A stretch of DNA of 64,000 nucleotides from Colocasia esculenta (GCA_014218235.1 CM024759.1:76281079-76345078); one strand, 5' to 3'. Shown: positions 10,336-22,693, counted from the stretch's first letter. The notes: generated from the sequence alone by a model not told the origin. Program-made: numbers and translations.

Positions 10336-12088
10336 TGTTGGCCCTTTTGGTACGGCAGCAAGCAAACCTAGAGGGGGGGTGAATAGGTTTTTCTGAAATC
10401 TGAAATAGAATCTTAAACTCAGAAAATAACACTTGAAGGTTTGGTTAGTTAGTGTGATAAAGAGTAGCAGTGCGGAAGCAAATAAACAATCACACAAGGA
10501 CACAGGAGATTTATCATGGTTCGGCCCTTCCCACATGGAAGACCTACGTCCAGTCCCCAAGCAAACTCTTGGGATTTCACTAACCAAGGGTACAGTCCCC
10601 CTTATGGACCTTACAACACCCTGGATCCCCCACCAGGTCTTCTTCTCTTTCCCGGGCAAGAAGGCAGCCCACTTCTCTTACAGGTAAAGAAGCCAACCTC
10701 CTGGAACAAACCCCAGTGCGGTTCTGCTAGACACAAACCCCTAGCTGGGTTAACAACTGGTACAAACCCCAGTTAGGTTCTGCTAGACACAAACCCCTAG
10801 CTGGGTTATCAACTGGTACAAACCCCAGTTAGGTTCTGCTAGACACCAACCCCTAGCTGGGTTAACAACTGTATACAGTCCTACAGCTGGACACAGATCT
10901 TTCTTAGAAAGATCAGACTGAGAGACCTTACAAGATGAACACTCATGTAAAGCTCACAGTCCCAAACTCTCCCCAGATATACAATGAGCTCGGAGAGAAA
11001 CAGAAGAGAGAAAAGAAGGCTCGAATGCTTGAAAGCTTGGAAGCTTGAGAGCTTGAAATGCTTTGAATGCTTCTTCTTGGCTCAGGCTCTTTCTCTCTTT
11101 CCTTGAGTGTATGTGGCGTGAAGGTGCTTCTCACAAGTGTACACTCCTTCAAAGATATTCAAGAAAAGGCTCTTCTGTTCTTCAGCAATGCTCCATCTTT
11201 TATATTGAGCAGCTTTAGAATAGATCCGTTGAAGAGATCCGTTGGAGCTCTCTAGTCGTTGCTGATCTTTCTCTTCATTTGTCTTAATCAGACTCTGGTG
11301 GTCTTCGAGATCTGTCTGTGGCATAGAAGAGAGTGTTAGCATAAAAGAGTGTTTATGATAAACGATGCATGGTACTGTGCTTCTGCTAACATACTGAAAA
11401 TAGTAGGTCATATCTTTTTGACAAGATTCTGAAATATGCATGCAGCTTTTTGTCAGAAGATATTTGACTTTTATTTAAGCGCCAAGCATATTTGAAATAT
11501 AAAGGCAATTCAGAATTCATGAAGAAATCGTTATGAGCATGACTTATGAAATCGTTATGGAACGATTTCTTATCAAATCAATACGCTCAAAGAAGAAATC
11601 GTTGAGCATCACTTATGAAATCGTTATGGGAACGATTTCTTAACAAAATCGTTGTGCTCACTTAGCAAGTCGTTGCGCTCACTTATAGAATCGTTATGGA
11701 TCGATTTCTTACCAAATCAATGCGCTTTAAGAAGAAATCGTTGCGAACACTTATGAAATCGTTATGGCATCGACTTCTTGGAAAATCATTTCGGTCACTT
11801 AAGGAATCGTTATGGGAACGACTTCTTATCAAATCAATACGCTCAAAGAAGAAATCGTTGCGGCCACTTATCAAATCGTTATGGCATCGACTTCTTAGCA
11901 AATCGTTGCGGCGCTTGATACTTTGGCACTTTAAACAGAAATCGATGTATATTGATTAACATCGATTTTATCATTTTAGTGCGCCAAATATTGCATCAAT
12001 GAACACAGATGAAAACAATATTCAATTTAAGTTACATCATAAATTTTATTATCACCAAATACAAGAACAAATAGAGAGTGGTTCAACA
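10336..12088 (-). repeat. Copia 5' LTR (element orientation)
   Basis: A 1753-bp partner of the LTR at 6274-8049, with the same order of internal repeats. The promoter for gag should lie here. It is shorter by scattered small indels; few substitutions are visible. Confidence 0.9.
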
Positions 12089-12093
12089 GCAAC

Positions 12094-12293
12094 TACATAA
12101 CTACTGACAAAAAGGACATATATCAGTGACTAACAACACTAGAAACATGTATTCGTCACTAGCTGGCTGTAGTCGCTGACAAAGATTATTTATGTCAACG
12201 GGTTCTCTTATCTATTGACATATGCTCTTTATGTCAGCACCTATATAAGTTTCTGAAATATATTCGCTGAAAAATACATGTTTCCTTGTAGTG
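12094..12293. mobile_element. CACTA-type right terminus
   Basis: The stretch ends tttccttgtagtg at 12293, the reverse complement of cactacaaggaaa, a typical CACTA (En/Spm) end. It is preceded by repeated words (gtgactaac, gtcactag, gtcgctgac, atgtcaa) like the subterminal repeats of that superfamily. The matching left end was not found upstream of the copia insertion, so the element is incomplete or truncated. Confidence 0.5.
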
Positions 12294-13700
12294 GGTGTAG
12301 GGCCAAGTCACACCCGAGGGAAGGGTATGAGAGCTACCTCCCGAGGCAGGGGATGAGAACTACCACCCAGAGTACTAATAGGGCCAAGAGGAGTGAAGCA
12401 AGCACCCAAGGGAGAGGTAATAGGAACTATGAGAATTTAGTGTCATGCACTACACTGATTTTATTACATTTATAACCCATGTAGGTGACACAATTTCAAT
12501 CGAGACAATGAGCTCCACAAGCACTAGCGGTGGAGACATCTGTGTGCATATAATGATCAATATAGATAGTCAAGCGTCCATCAACTTTGACACACAGTCT
12601 TCCATGTTCAACCTCCAACAAAATACTCTTAATTGTGAGTTTATAATTGCATATGTAAGCTCAACTTTGTCATAAACACTCTTTATACATCCCTCTAACA
12701 CCCCTTTTGTCACATGTGTAGGACTCTAGTCATGAACAATGATGTGCCTTCATGGACTTGCTATTGCAGATATGGTTGCTTTTGACATACCTGATTGGGT
12801 GGGACTAGGGAATGTTTGTGTTGGACTACCATGATAGCTTTTCATACACGTTTGTATTAATCAATTGTTTGTGTTGGACTACCACGGCCAATTTTTTGTA
12901 CACATTTGTGTTGATCAACTGGTTGTAAAAATATTTGTTATCATAACTGGTTTATGAATGTTTATATTTTGTTGGTGATCATAATGAATCTCAATTACAT
13001 CCCACCAAAATAACATGTCAAATGTAGCAATCAGATGAAACACAATTGTCATAACAAAACATGTCAAATACATAGGACTCGGATTGTATCTCTCTAATAT
13101 GACACTCACTTGAACAAGCAAACAAAAGGAGTACAAATATGACAAAAATACATGAATAATTAGGTTCTTCAATTGGTTCTCCATCCTCTCTAACTTCTTT
13201 ATCATGCAGTTTCCATAGTCTTCAGCTGACATTTGACATCCACAACACTATAGGTGGTGTCGTCAATCCACTCAAGGAACTGCAATCCTTGTTAATATTA
13301 GCACACATATAACAATAGAAACGCTAGTCTTTAGACCTCTCATAATTTGAAACATAAACCCGACAATTGCCCCTTCGACAATTGCATTCTATCGGCAATA
13401 GATGAGATGAGAAGGCATCACTGTGAGATAGCTGCATTCCACTTGCATTTGATGACTATATTTCACAAGGGCAAATGATCAATCACCTATGGTGCATCAA
13501 TAATCCAGCAAAAGAAAGACATTCATTTCAGACATGGGAAGCATATGACTGCCCTCATGCTGGGCATGGTGGCATGGGAAAATGGATAACAGAGATGGCG
13601 TAGGATGGCGTGCCACTACTCTATGCTGGTCGTTCTACATGAGAATGATGAAATGGGGCCAGTAAGGAATTCTAGTCATCCTAGTGCTCTACGTAGACTG
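12294..13700. other. No recognisable gene
   Basis: A 76-codon frame at 12445-12675 and a 105-codon minus frame at 12915-13232 have no domain I recognise. A repeated phrase near 12780-12930 (tgtgttggactaccac with gtttgtattaatcaa/gtttgtgttgatcaa) is a short diverged duplication. Otherwise this is intergenic sequence. Confidence 0.45.
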
Positions 13701-13749
13701 TTGGAGGCGCCCTTCATAGACGGGTGGGTGAATTGCACTGATCACATGG

Positions 13750-14010
13750 ATGGATGGAGGCCAATGAGGGATGGTCGGGGTGGTGGAGGCCTACCATCAG
13801 AAAAGGGAGGAAGAGGGTTGGTGGGGACCTCATCAAGTGGTGGGTGCTTGCCGTCAGAAGAGAGGAGAAGAGGGTCGGTTGGGGGGCCCGTGGGGGTGGG
13901 TGGGGGTCTACTGTCAAAAGAGGGGGGAAGAGGGCCGGCAGATGGTCAATGTGTGGGGCAGTGGCCGGTGGGGGTAAGAAGGGTTCTCCATCGTTTTGTA
14001 AGTAGAAGGG
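13750..14010. repeat. G-rich imperfect tandem repeats
   Basis: Three to four imperfect units around ggaagaggg(t/c)c(g)g ... tgtcaaaag/cgtcagaag lie one after another, giving a strong G bias with many GGG and GGGG runs on the plus strand. Several overlapping open frames exist in all plus-strand phases, as expected of a stop-poor repeat, so none is taken as a gene. Confidence 0.6.
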
Positions 14011-15890
14011 CGGGAAGGGGTGAGAGCAAAGTTGTGGGTAGTTTGGGAATTTTACAAGGGAATCTAATGGGAGGATTAGAATATTCCACTGAATACCCTT
14101 TTCTTAACGTCTTCAAACTAGATGGGCTTGTTGTAAGAGTTAGATGTTTCGAAGGACTAATTTGACAATAGTTAAATTTAAGGGACTAATCCATAATTAG
14201 CTAAGTTTTCATGGACTAACATGTAAAAATACCTAAAAAAACTCCACAAAATCTTTGTTCAATGGGTGCACATTCACGTTATCATGTGCGATCGAACAAG
14301 TGGGCACATTGGCCCTACCTGTGCTTTGCCTCTTCTTCCAATTGATTGATAGATGCATATTTAGCATCATGGATAATAGAGAAAAACTTACACGCACATG
14401 TTGGCACACAAATGCTACTCAGGTGGCGTCATGTTGAGTGCTATGCAAGTTGACAAGCAGTGGCCATCGGCGATAGGTGACGATAGGCCAGTCGGCAATC
14501 ATCACCCCCATTGGTCGCCGCCACAACTCCCCACTATCGCATGGTGCTGCCACATGTTGCCCACCAATCTACATGGTGCGTAACATGGTGCCACACAAAT
14601 TGCCATGTTACTGTACAAGTGCAACATGTCCGTTGAGTATTTCTCTCATTTTTAAATCTAGAAAAAAATATTTTTGAGTCCGAAGATAGTATTTATGAGT
14701 CCAAATTTATTATTACAAAAGTTAAATCAATACTTTTTAAATCTTAAAAATAATATTTTAAAGTTTAAAATTTATATTTATGAGCCCAAAATCCACTTAA
14801 TCGCCACGGCCACCCACTGACATCCACTGTTGCCGGTCATCGCTATTAATGCCACCGAGCATCAGTCACTAGTCACCACTGCCGCCCACACACTGCCCAA
14901 CCTATCCGCCAACCCCCATGACACCTAGCATGGCTTCACTCAATGTGTCATATCACTATGCAAGTGTAGAAAATATATTTGTACAAATGCATTAAATATT
15001 TCTCTAGATATATTAGAAATAAGCCTTCGTGGAGAGAGGAAATCATCAGTTGAAATCAGCTACATGCAAAGGTATAATGTTGTAGCCTGTCTAACATATC
15101 TCGTAAAAGGATTTGGTGATATCTAAAGAAAATTTTATCAATATCCGTAACTGTGAGTTCCTCGCATTTCCTGCCTCAACAATTAACTTATTTTTAGTAG
15201 GCCGTGAAATCTGAGAGCAGCATTTTCTTTTCTATTAATAAATGTGTGCATTATAGAGGTCTTTTGTTAGAAAACTAACCCATTATAATTTGCCTAGAAA
15301 TTTCCTTAAACCTACTTTCCCTGAGATTTGGACTTACGACCTCGTCTTGGAATACATAGAGAGCAAACGACTGGACTATTTCTTAGTATACACCAAGGTT
15401 ATTGGTATGTATTCTTCCATCCATGACAAACTAGTTCTTCCTTCTATACTACTAGGGTGGCTCAGCACAAGGTTGACCACTTTCCTTTTCCGCAAATTTC
15501 TGACCCAACAGCTCTCAGCAAATTTCTCTATCAAATCCAATGTGGAACTAGCAAACTAGATTCCAGTGGCCAATCCCAGGCAGCCAGGCTGGCATTCGGT
15601 ACAACAAACCGGATGCGGTCTCACCACTCCAAAAGATATTTACCTTTGATATGAATCAGGAATTAATCTGAATTCTTCATGTCCTTTAGAATTCATCGTG
15701 ACCAAGTCACAGCCTCGTTGACAACTTTTCAACTGTTCTTAACCTTGGACGACTGCAAAACAATTCCCTTCATAGGAGCAACTAGAAAAAATTGGATCCT
15801 CCCGATTCTTCGAAGGTTCTGAGCGCTTGCAGATCAATCTCATTCACGGACGGCAACATCAGTTCTCTTTAATTCTAAATGAAACCCGAG
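14011..15890. other. No recognisable gene
   Basis: AT-rich and GC-rich patches without a supported frame. The stretch downstream of 14160 (agggactaa... repeated) resembles old repeat DNA. Confidence 0.45.
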
Positions 15891-16688
15891 TAGTAATAAT
15901 TCCACATTTCAAATGTGAAACAAAGTTCTGGTGTTTATCTGACATGCACTGAACTTGGTAACACCTAAAGTCTAGTGTTTTCATATCACAAAAAACTTGA
16001 TTTCAATAAGAACAACCAAGGCTTTTGTTAGAATTACTGCTTATTTCCCAAGTACAAGGGACGATGCCAAACCTGAACTGAAATGTGCTAGTCATTGAAA
16101 ACAACCCTCCGATTGTCTTTCGAAGTTGCAAATCAAGTGGATGGGGTTTAAGAATTTCAATAATGTAACCGTGGCAGATAGTATGGATCCTATTATGTTG
16201 CAAGAACAAGAATTCTTGCGACACAAGCAACTATGATAAAACTCACAAATATGCACACTTTACCAGCCATTATTTTCATTTGTTTACTCCAGGAGCGTCA
16301 TAGTCGTACGTATTCAGCTTACAACAAATAGATGAAGTATCCTGGTTTTGCTTGTTCCGTAAATGCTCTGAGCGAAGACATGCCGTACTTCCTGTGTGGA
16401 AACAAACACTCTGAACCTGAAATACTGATAGTATCAGCTGAGGATCCGAAGCACCTGAATTCAATATCCTAGCCAACTGATACGATGATGAAGTACGAAC
16501 TAGCATGAACACCTTTTATACATAAATTTTACATGGAAGACATCGTCACCCATTTACAACTCTAGTTAATACCTCAAATGAATGCATTAACATGTGGCTT
16601 TATATCCTCATAACTGTGCAAGGAAAACTGACCAACACCGTTGATTTCTCCTGCCATGCAAAGAAACTTGCTCACAGTCTTTGTTTTC
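15891..16688 (-). other. NAP1 3' untranslated and downstream region
   Basis: This lies directly after the NAP1 stop codon at 16689 in transcription order. It is non-coding, AT-rich sequence. I could not choose a polyadenylation site with confidence. Confidence 0.4.
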
Positions 16689-17178
16689 TTACTTGTATGA
16701 AATAGGACCAGATCTTGACACTGCAAACCTTGGCAATGGGCTTACACCCCGGTTACCACTGGCAGAACCCTCAACAAATTTTACTTTCCTACTCGAGCTG
16801 TACTCCAGAGGCCCTGATCTCCTTACATTGTGAGGTTGCTTGTCATCAACCCGATGGCTAGAACCATCCACATCATAAAGATGTTCCTTCCGATGTCCTG
16901 GTGGATTGTAATAACTCAAGTCATTTCCACCAGATTGAGTAGAATCACCATGATTTGGTTTGACTACAGGTGAAGCGTGCGTGAGGGATATCATTGGCGA
17001 TTGCCTTGGTGATGGGTTAAGAATATCAAGAGAAATTGTGGACGAGTTTCCATATTGCTGGCGATATAGTGAACGTAGAAGTGTGTATGGTATGTGGAGT
17101 TCCAGTGAACTCCTTGGGAGGTAAGGGGAAAGCTCACAAAGCTGGTCCAAGAATATAAGTTTTGGAACAAGATGCAAC
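16689..17178 (-). CDS. NAP1: NAP1, last coding exon
   Basis: NAP1 (GNARLED/NAPP, the plant NCKAP1 homologue) is a subunit of the cytosolic SCAR/WAVE complex that activates ARP2/3-driven actin nucleation in trichome and pavement-cell growth. This exon begins after a cag acceptor (17181-17179) with G, completing a split Arg codon. It encodes HLVPKLIFLDQLCELSPYLP and PRSSLELHIPYTLLRSLYRQ, then a Ser/Pro-rich low-complexity tail. It ends RRSGPLEYSSSRKVKF and SPLPRFAVSRSGPISYK at the stop (16689-16691), the conserved plant NAP1 terminus. No stop or frameshift is seen. Identification comes from recalled similarity to Arabidopsis and rice NAP1. Confidence 0.93.
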
Positions 17179-17892
17179 CTGCATAGGAGGTAAGTACTAA
17201 TTTAACAGTTGAGGAGATAAACAAATAAATGCTATTTTTACCAGTGAATAATCTGCAACTACCTAGCCTACTCTTGAAAGATGTTTCTAGAGATGCAAGT
17301 TAATCACCAGCTAAAATTATAAACATTTATGTATGTACATCATTCATGTCAAGTGGCACAAAGATTAATTAATCCAGACCTTAAAGACTTAGACAAAACT
17401 AACTATTCTTGCCATATAGATTTCACATTGCAGTTGTTAAATTTAGTGTGGAGTTGGGAACTTCTGAATGATATAAACCATATCCCATCTGTGAAGCCAT
17501 AGATTTGGACAAGTATTCCAGTTTCTTACCACTGGCTAGTTGGCCATAGTGGTATGTAGTGCGACATAGAGACAAACCTGGAATTATTACATCAAAAGAT
17601 TGTCCCAGAAATTTATTACTTGATCAAAATGATGTAGAAAAGGGTCTTACATTCCAATGCAATTTTACAAATAAGAAATATGAAAGCGGTATAAAAAATT
17701 GAACATCATTCACGCCTTAAAGAAGGCTACACTTCATAACGTATTGTATTTATAGAATGAATGAAAATGCAATGTTAGGTGTTGTACTGAGTATTGGGTG
17801 CATAGGACTTGTACAGAATTTGTTAGGTGGTGGCTCATACTATAGTACAGAATATGCTATTCATTCTTTAATTGCCACTATGGTTAAATCTG

Positions 17893-20083
17893 CATGAAAT
17901 GCGGAATCAGGATCGGCATATTCTGTATCAGATTGACATAGGCCGATCCAATTCTAGGGGACAAACCCCTAGATTGGTAAAATTCCAGCCGAATCGGCCG
18001 AAATCAGATCGGTCAATCCGAACAATTCAGTCACACAAATTTTATATATATACAGTGTCACACATATATAGATATATAGTATATATGTACATACTATTAC
18101 CATATTTAGATTAATATATGTACAACCATTTACATTCATTGTCATATATACATTAACTATATATATGTACAAATTATTATATTTACATTGATTGTATGTA
18201 CATTAACACAGACATATCTATGTATAAAGTGTTCATTAATATGATATATATTATAAAGATACAATATTAATTATGGTTATACACTTAAGAGACATGCATA
18301 TGATTACTAGATATTGTATACATAGATGAATATGTAAATTGTGTCACGTTGATGTGTGATGGTTGGTCGGGCACCACTAGGAGCAGCCTCATCAACTTCC
18401 TCGTGTATTGTGATAGACAAATTTTCTATCACAAATCTGTTGACGCACCAGATAGAGTACACAACTACGAATACATTTTGAGTTTGATGCGGGACGTTGT
18501 TCAGGAGATTGGTGAGCAATACATTGTGCAGGTGGTGACGGATAATGGATTTGCCTACAAAAAAGCAGAGGAGGAGTTGATGAAGATTTATCATCATCTT
18601 TACTGGACCCCATGTGCTGCCCACTGTGTTGATTTGATACTGAAAGAGATTGGGACATTGCAACCCGTCAAAATGGTGGTGGATGCGGGGCAGAAGATTA
18701 CATGGTTCATCTACAATCATCATGTTGTGTTGGCGTGGATGAGAGAGTCCACTGGTGGAGAGTTGTTGAGGCCGGCTATCACCCGCTTTGCAACAAATTT
18801 TGTGGCATTACAAAGCCTATTGAAGCACAAGGATGGATTGAAACGCATGTTCAGGGGTGATAAATGGTTGCAAAACACTTTTTCTGGAACATCGGATGGA
18901 AAAGAGGTGGAAGGCATCGTGAACAGCTCAAATTTTTTAGATCGGGTGTTCAAGTTAGTTCAGATCATTGAACCTCTATATGAGATATTGAGGGTGGTTG
19001 ATGGGGATAGGAGACCTTCTATTGGATTGGTGTACGCAAAGCTTGAAGCCGCGAAGAAGAAGATCTGTAAAGTCTTACCTCGGTATATCAGGCAAAAGAA
19101 GAGGAGAGTCTTGATTGAGACAATGATGAGACACTTGCACTGAGTCTTAGCCACCGCAGCCCACACATGCACGACGGCCAATTCATTGTGATGACTCCAC
19201 ACAGGGTCCTAGTAATGATGATGATGATGATGGGGCTGTTACTAGGGCCACAAGAGTAGGAGTTGGTCAGAAAGATACACTACGCCAAGATTTTCACTGG
19301 GTATGGGGCTTACTACAAGTTATGTGCTAGAAACAGAACATCAAGCAGAGGAGAAGGACAAGGGCGACATGAAGGGCAACGTTAGGCAGCCTATGAATGG
19401 CCACCTTAGGAGCTAGACTACAATTCAGGGTTTGCTCATATACCTTCATTTCAGCCTCCTATTTTACCGCACTCAGATATTAGCAGCTCACCTCTTAGAA
19501 TACAAGGAGGATGGGGACCTTGGCCTTTATAAGAACAAGAGTATAGTGAAGCAACAAGCATATATAAACTGCTTGGCATCTAGTGTCTTGCTCCATCACA
19601 ATCTGGAGAAAGCTCAAGTCAACAATATACACCAAGAGGGATTCATAGGGGAATGTATGATTTGGCAAATTCCCTCTTTGGTTATGGTAAGGCTATGCTG
19701 ACTGATCAAGCTTATGGATATCAAAACCCACATGATGACGAGTCATCTAGGTCTGGATGGCAAGATTATTAGTCTTCCATGAAATTTAAGCTACATTTGA
19801 TATTTTATGCTTTTCTTGTGTCATTATAGTATGCAAAGTCTTTAATTTCATATTCATGTACTATGAATGCATGTATGATTGCTTTTTAATACAAATGTTA
19901 GTTCTTTCAACTTATAAGCATTTTCTTTTTTATTTTTCTGAATTTTCCTCAATTTATCCAAAAAAAAACCCTTTTTAGTTTGGCCAATCCTTCCCTTGAT
20001 TGGTCGGATCGACCAATCCGATCCCGATCCAAATCAGATCAGCCCTCACCGATCCGGGGGCCGATTTGATTCTATATTCCATG
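17893..20083 (+). mobile_element. Defective hAT element in NAP1 intron
   Basis: The left end catgaaatgcggaatc and the right end, read in reverse as catggaatatagaatc, are imperfect inverted repeats. Both are followed by GATC/GGC-rich subterminal sequence (gatcggc, ccgatcc) like the other hAT copies in the window. A DUF659 transposase fragment lies inside on the plus strand. The tail at 19195-19680 (runs of gatgat, then HQEGFIGECM) matches the tail of the hAT at 25390-25880. I did not find an exact 8-bp target duplication, so the boundaries rest on the inverted ends. Confidence 0.7.
18349..19143 (+). CDS. hAT transposase fragment, DUF659 domain
   Basis: An uninterrupted 264-codon frame matches the DUF659 part of plant hAT transposases, a section of the RNase H-like catalytic fold. 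Visible motifs are MCDGWSGTTRSSLINFLVY at the start, VVTDNGFAYKKAEEELM, the conserved WTPCAAHCVDLILKEIG, then RFATNFVALQSLLKHKDGLK. The N-terminal BED zinc finger and the C-terminal dimerisation region are not in this frame, so it is a partial protein of about one third of the usual length. The TAHC-like segment and the CDGW motif make the family call secure. The ATG is simply the first in frame; the original start lay upstream. Confidence 0.8.
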   Translation: MMCDGWSGTTRSSLINFLVYCDRQIFYHKSVDAPDRVHNYEYILSLMRDVVQEIGEQYIVQVVTDNGFAYKKAEEELMKIYHHLYWTPCAAHCVDLILKEIGTLQPVKMVVDAGQKITWFIYNHHVVLAWMRESTGGELLRPAITRFATNFVALQSLLKHKDGLKRMFRGDKWLQNTFSGTSDGKEVEGIVNSSNFLDRVFKLVQIIEPLYEILRVVDGDRRPSIGLVYAKLEAAKKKICKVLPRYIRQKKRRVLIETMMRHLH

Positions 20084-21112
20084 TCCAAATGAGTGTGTTT
20101 GGCTGCTAGAAAGGCAAAGGCTGAGAAGTAGAAATTGACCTAAGAACCAAAATAATTGGGATGATGCCACACCCATTATGATAATGGGAAATGGGACCCA
20201 TAATATGGAGACAGGACCAAGTCAAGGAGAAGAGAGCTACCAGATAAGTATCTACATGAACATCAAAAATTTCATCAACAATGTCTAATGAGTACAGAAC
20301 TGAATAAACAAGCAAGTAAAAGAGAAATAGACGTAGGAAATGGAATCAAAAAATGCTCGGCTAGTAAGAAGAACAAGGCTCAGTACGGTGAGATGAGGAC
20401 ATAGTATGTGAAGTAGAAACACTTGGGCTGGGAAGAGGAAAACCATAAGAAGCAGGATCTGTTGTTAATGGCTAAGGCAAAATCGGTGGACAGCTAACAA
20501 CAGTAACAGACAGTGGCAAGGAACAAGGATGACTGCAGCAGCATTTACACCATTGAGAATGGAGATGGTGGCAGCTATAAAACCAAAATTTGACAGCAAT
20601 ACGGGAAGCAAGACGCCTGAAGATCGAAGGCAATGATGATTGTGATGATAGGATATGGCACTTGACGTTAAGAAAGAAAAGAGGAACCAGAACAGAATGA
20701 TGACAGAGGACAGGCTTGAGATAGTTGCTAGAGAAGAAGGCAACAGATGAAGAGCATGACTTCATAAGAGAACTGTGATGTGAATGTATGTTCTGTCAAC
20801 TGCTGCATGTCAATCACCATGAAGAAAGGTATGGTGCAGGATGATTGTTAACGTGACAAACTGAAACATGACAAACTGAATGAGAGAACACAGCACTGGA
20901 GACGCTTGATTGGCATAGCCATGATATTTTGTAAAGAGTAGAGTCCAAAAATGCTGGAAACTCTGTTCTACGAAAATGGCCTTTTATACATGCATGTTAT
21001 AATGGTGCCTCAGAAAAAGTACATATATAGATGTAGAACACCTCGTTCACATCACGTTTAGGTTTGGTGCTCGCACTATATACAGGGATACGCTATTTAC
21101 TGTTGTACATAT

Positions 21113-22009
21113 CAAGGTTTGCCATATCGGATCTCGGCTTCATCTCAGGAGGGTCAAAGAGAAGAGATCTCGAAGAGATCTCAGAGAGATCTCGGTAAGA
21201 TCTTGGGAGATCAGGATAACATAAAAGTGTGGATCACATAGGTTCACATAGATAATTCCTTAAGGAACATAGATAATTGCATACATTCCCAAGTCTCAAC
21301 CATGGATGACATAGGTTCACATCATGGTTTGCTGGAGCGGCGATTCGGACTAAATCGGGATTCAATCCGATTCGCATGGAATCGGTCCGATTCGCATAGG
21401 ATTATTATATATATATTTAATATAACATAGGTAAATAAATAAAGAAACTAAAAAATGAATTCTCATGAGTTTGGATGATGATAGTTTATGTTTGACCAAA
21501 TCTTGAGAGGTCATAAGCAAACTAAGTGTTGTCAGTGACTCAATAGGAGAGTGGCTCACTTAGAGAAGTCACATGCACGTTTGACTTTTTTTACTGGACT
21601 TTGAATTTTAGTGTTCCATGTGTTTTATTTGAATTATCAAATTTTTTTGATAGGCTAAATTATGAGAGATTAGGAAGTTAGCATTTCGCTAAAATCACCG
21701 AAATCACGATTTTCTTTTCAATAGGAGAGTTGACTTTTTATTGGTCAGAGATATGACTTTTTGATATTTTTATTGGATTCAAATGGAGGGTACTTCCTTA
21801 TTTACATGTAGTATCTTAAGTAAATGAAATTATAAACAGTTTGATTTACTTAAATGATATTCAGGTAAATAAGGTGATCCTGACAACCCTACCTGAAGAG
21901 CTCCTGACAACCCTACCTGAAGAGGATATACTCATCTCGGCCTTCTCGTTTCTCGGGAAGGGGCCGAGACCGAGATTCTCGCGAGAATCTCGCGAGATTG
22001 CTTACCATG
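21113..22009. mobile_element. hAT MITE, TSD gtacatat
   Basis: The element begins caaggtttgccatatcgg and ends gattgcttaccatg. It is bounded by a perfect 8-bp duplication gtacatat (21105-21112 and 22010-22017). The inverted ends belong to the same family as the MITEs at 30600 and 63016 (CAAGGTTTGCC / CATGGTTTGGC). Subterminal regions are rich in gagatctcgg and palindromic tctcgcgagaatctcgcgaga. The middle (about 21430-21890) is one arm of the fold-back repeat found at 35516-36389, so this is itself a composite. Confidence 0.85.
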
Positions 22010-22480
22010 GTACATATAGGTGACAATTGCCCCCGTCAATGAGATCATTCTATTAGTCTATCTCCGATTCAATAGGTAAAATAATTCTTCAATTGACATA
22101 CAATTATTTAGAATTGTTATAGCCTTGTAGGAACTAAGAATGTAAAACATGTGGAGTTGTTTCAACTAGGTCTTCGACAGACCATCATCTTGGTCACTAG
22201 GGAGCCTATTGCTTGCAGACTGCAGTATGCCGATCTGCCAAACATAGAGCCTACTGCATTGTTCACAGCAACTCAAATGGAGCCAACAGAGACAGTGTGC
22301 TCCTTTCATTGATCAAGAGGCAAGAGAGTAATATCATCATCTTCCAATTATATTATGTTGTTTCTTGCAAGTCAAAAGAAAGTATAAAATCCTGATATGA
22401 ACCAATTACAATTGCCAGCACATTTTACCAGATAAAAGGTGATTGAGCAAGTGGGGAGCTTTGCAGATATTAAATTGTAC

Positions 22481-22693
22481 CTGGCACCCTCATTAGATGA
22501 ATCAAGAATGATCCCCGCAGAGCATTTCACATATAGCTGCATAGCAGACTTTATATTTGCCTCAACTGATGTTCGACTTAGTATTTCAGGCTCCAAAACA
22601 TCACTGGCATGTCCATTGGACAAAGACTGCCTCTGCAGTTCACTTCTTTCTGTCTTTATGAACTCACTTGCAGCAATCACAGCATTGACACAC
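22481..22693 (-). CDS. NAP1: NAP1, penultimate coding exon
   Basis: This 213-nt exon starts after a ctacag acceptor (22694) and ends at a GCCAG/gtacaa donor (22480). It begins with the last base of a split Arg codon and encodes CVNAVIAASEFIKTERSELQ, RQSLSNGHASDVLEPE, then VEANIKSAMQLYVKCSAGII and LDSSNEGA, ending in the first two bases of another split Arg codon. The order matches the NAP1 C-terminal region (CISAVIAGSEY... ASIKSAM...) of other plants. Phase is 2 on both sides and joins its neighbours without a frame change. It is isolated by 16 kb and 5 kb of intron, so an automatic annotator could easily miss it. Confidence 0.9.

Larger units (their letters stand above)
6274..12088 (-). mobile_element. 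Gag-only copia retrotransposon (TR-GAG type)
   Basis: A complete 5.8-kb element lies between perfect 5-bp target duplications gcaac (6269-6273 and 12089-12093). Two LTRs (6274-8049 and 10336-12088) begin tgttgg and end caaca. On the minus strand the order is LTR, initiator-Met primer site, gag, purine tract, LTR. Only a copia gag is encoded. Protease, integrase, RT and RNase H are absent: the coding part stops after a second zinc knuckle and LVWIPKG, where protease would normally follow. It is therefore a non-autonomous element of the kind called terminal-repeat retrotransposon with GAG domain. It would need pol from a relative. The LTRs differ mostly by one-base indels in homopolymers. Confidence 0.9.
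17179..22480 (-). other. NAP1: NAP1 intron, 5.3 kb, with two transposons
   Basis: GT donor at 22480-22479 and AG acceptor at 17180-17179. The intron contains a 2.2-kb hAT copy (17893-20083) and an 897-bp hAT MITE (21113-22009), leaving about 2.2 kb of sequence without recognisable genes (17179-17892, 20084-21104, 22018-22480). An AT-rich tatata tract lies within the hAT at about 18040-18300. Confidence 0.85.

Noticed and set aside
13605..14165. 186-codon plus-strand frame
   Set aside because: It runs through a G-rich tandem repeat that is open in all three plus phases; no domain is present.
17893..20083. An 8-bp duplication for the 17893 hAT
   Set aside because: Flanks taaatctg and tccaaatg do not match, so only the inverted ends support the boundaries.
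21323..21410. A separate complete MITE starting catggtttgctgg
   Set aside because: The 8 bases before it (gttcacat) have no partner nearby and no right end was found; kept as internal sequence of the 21113 element.
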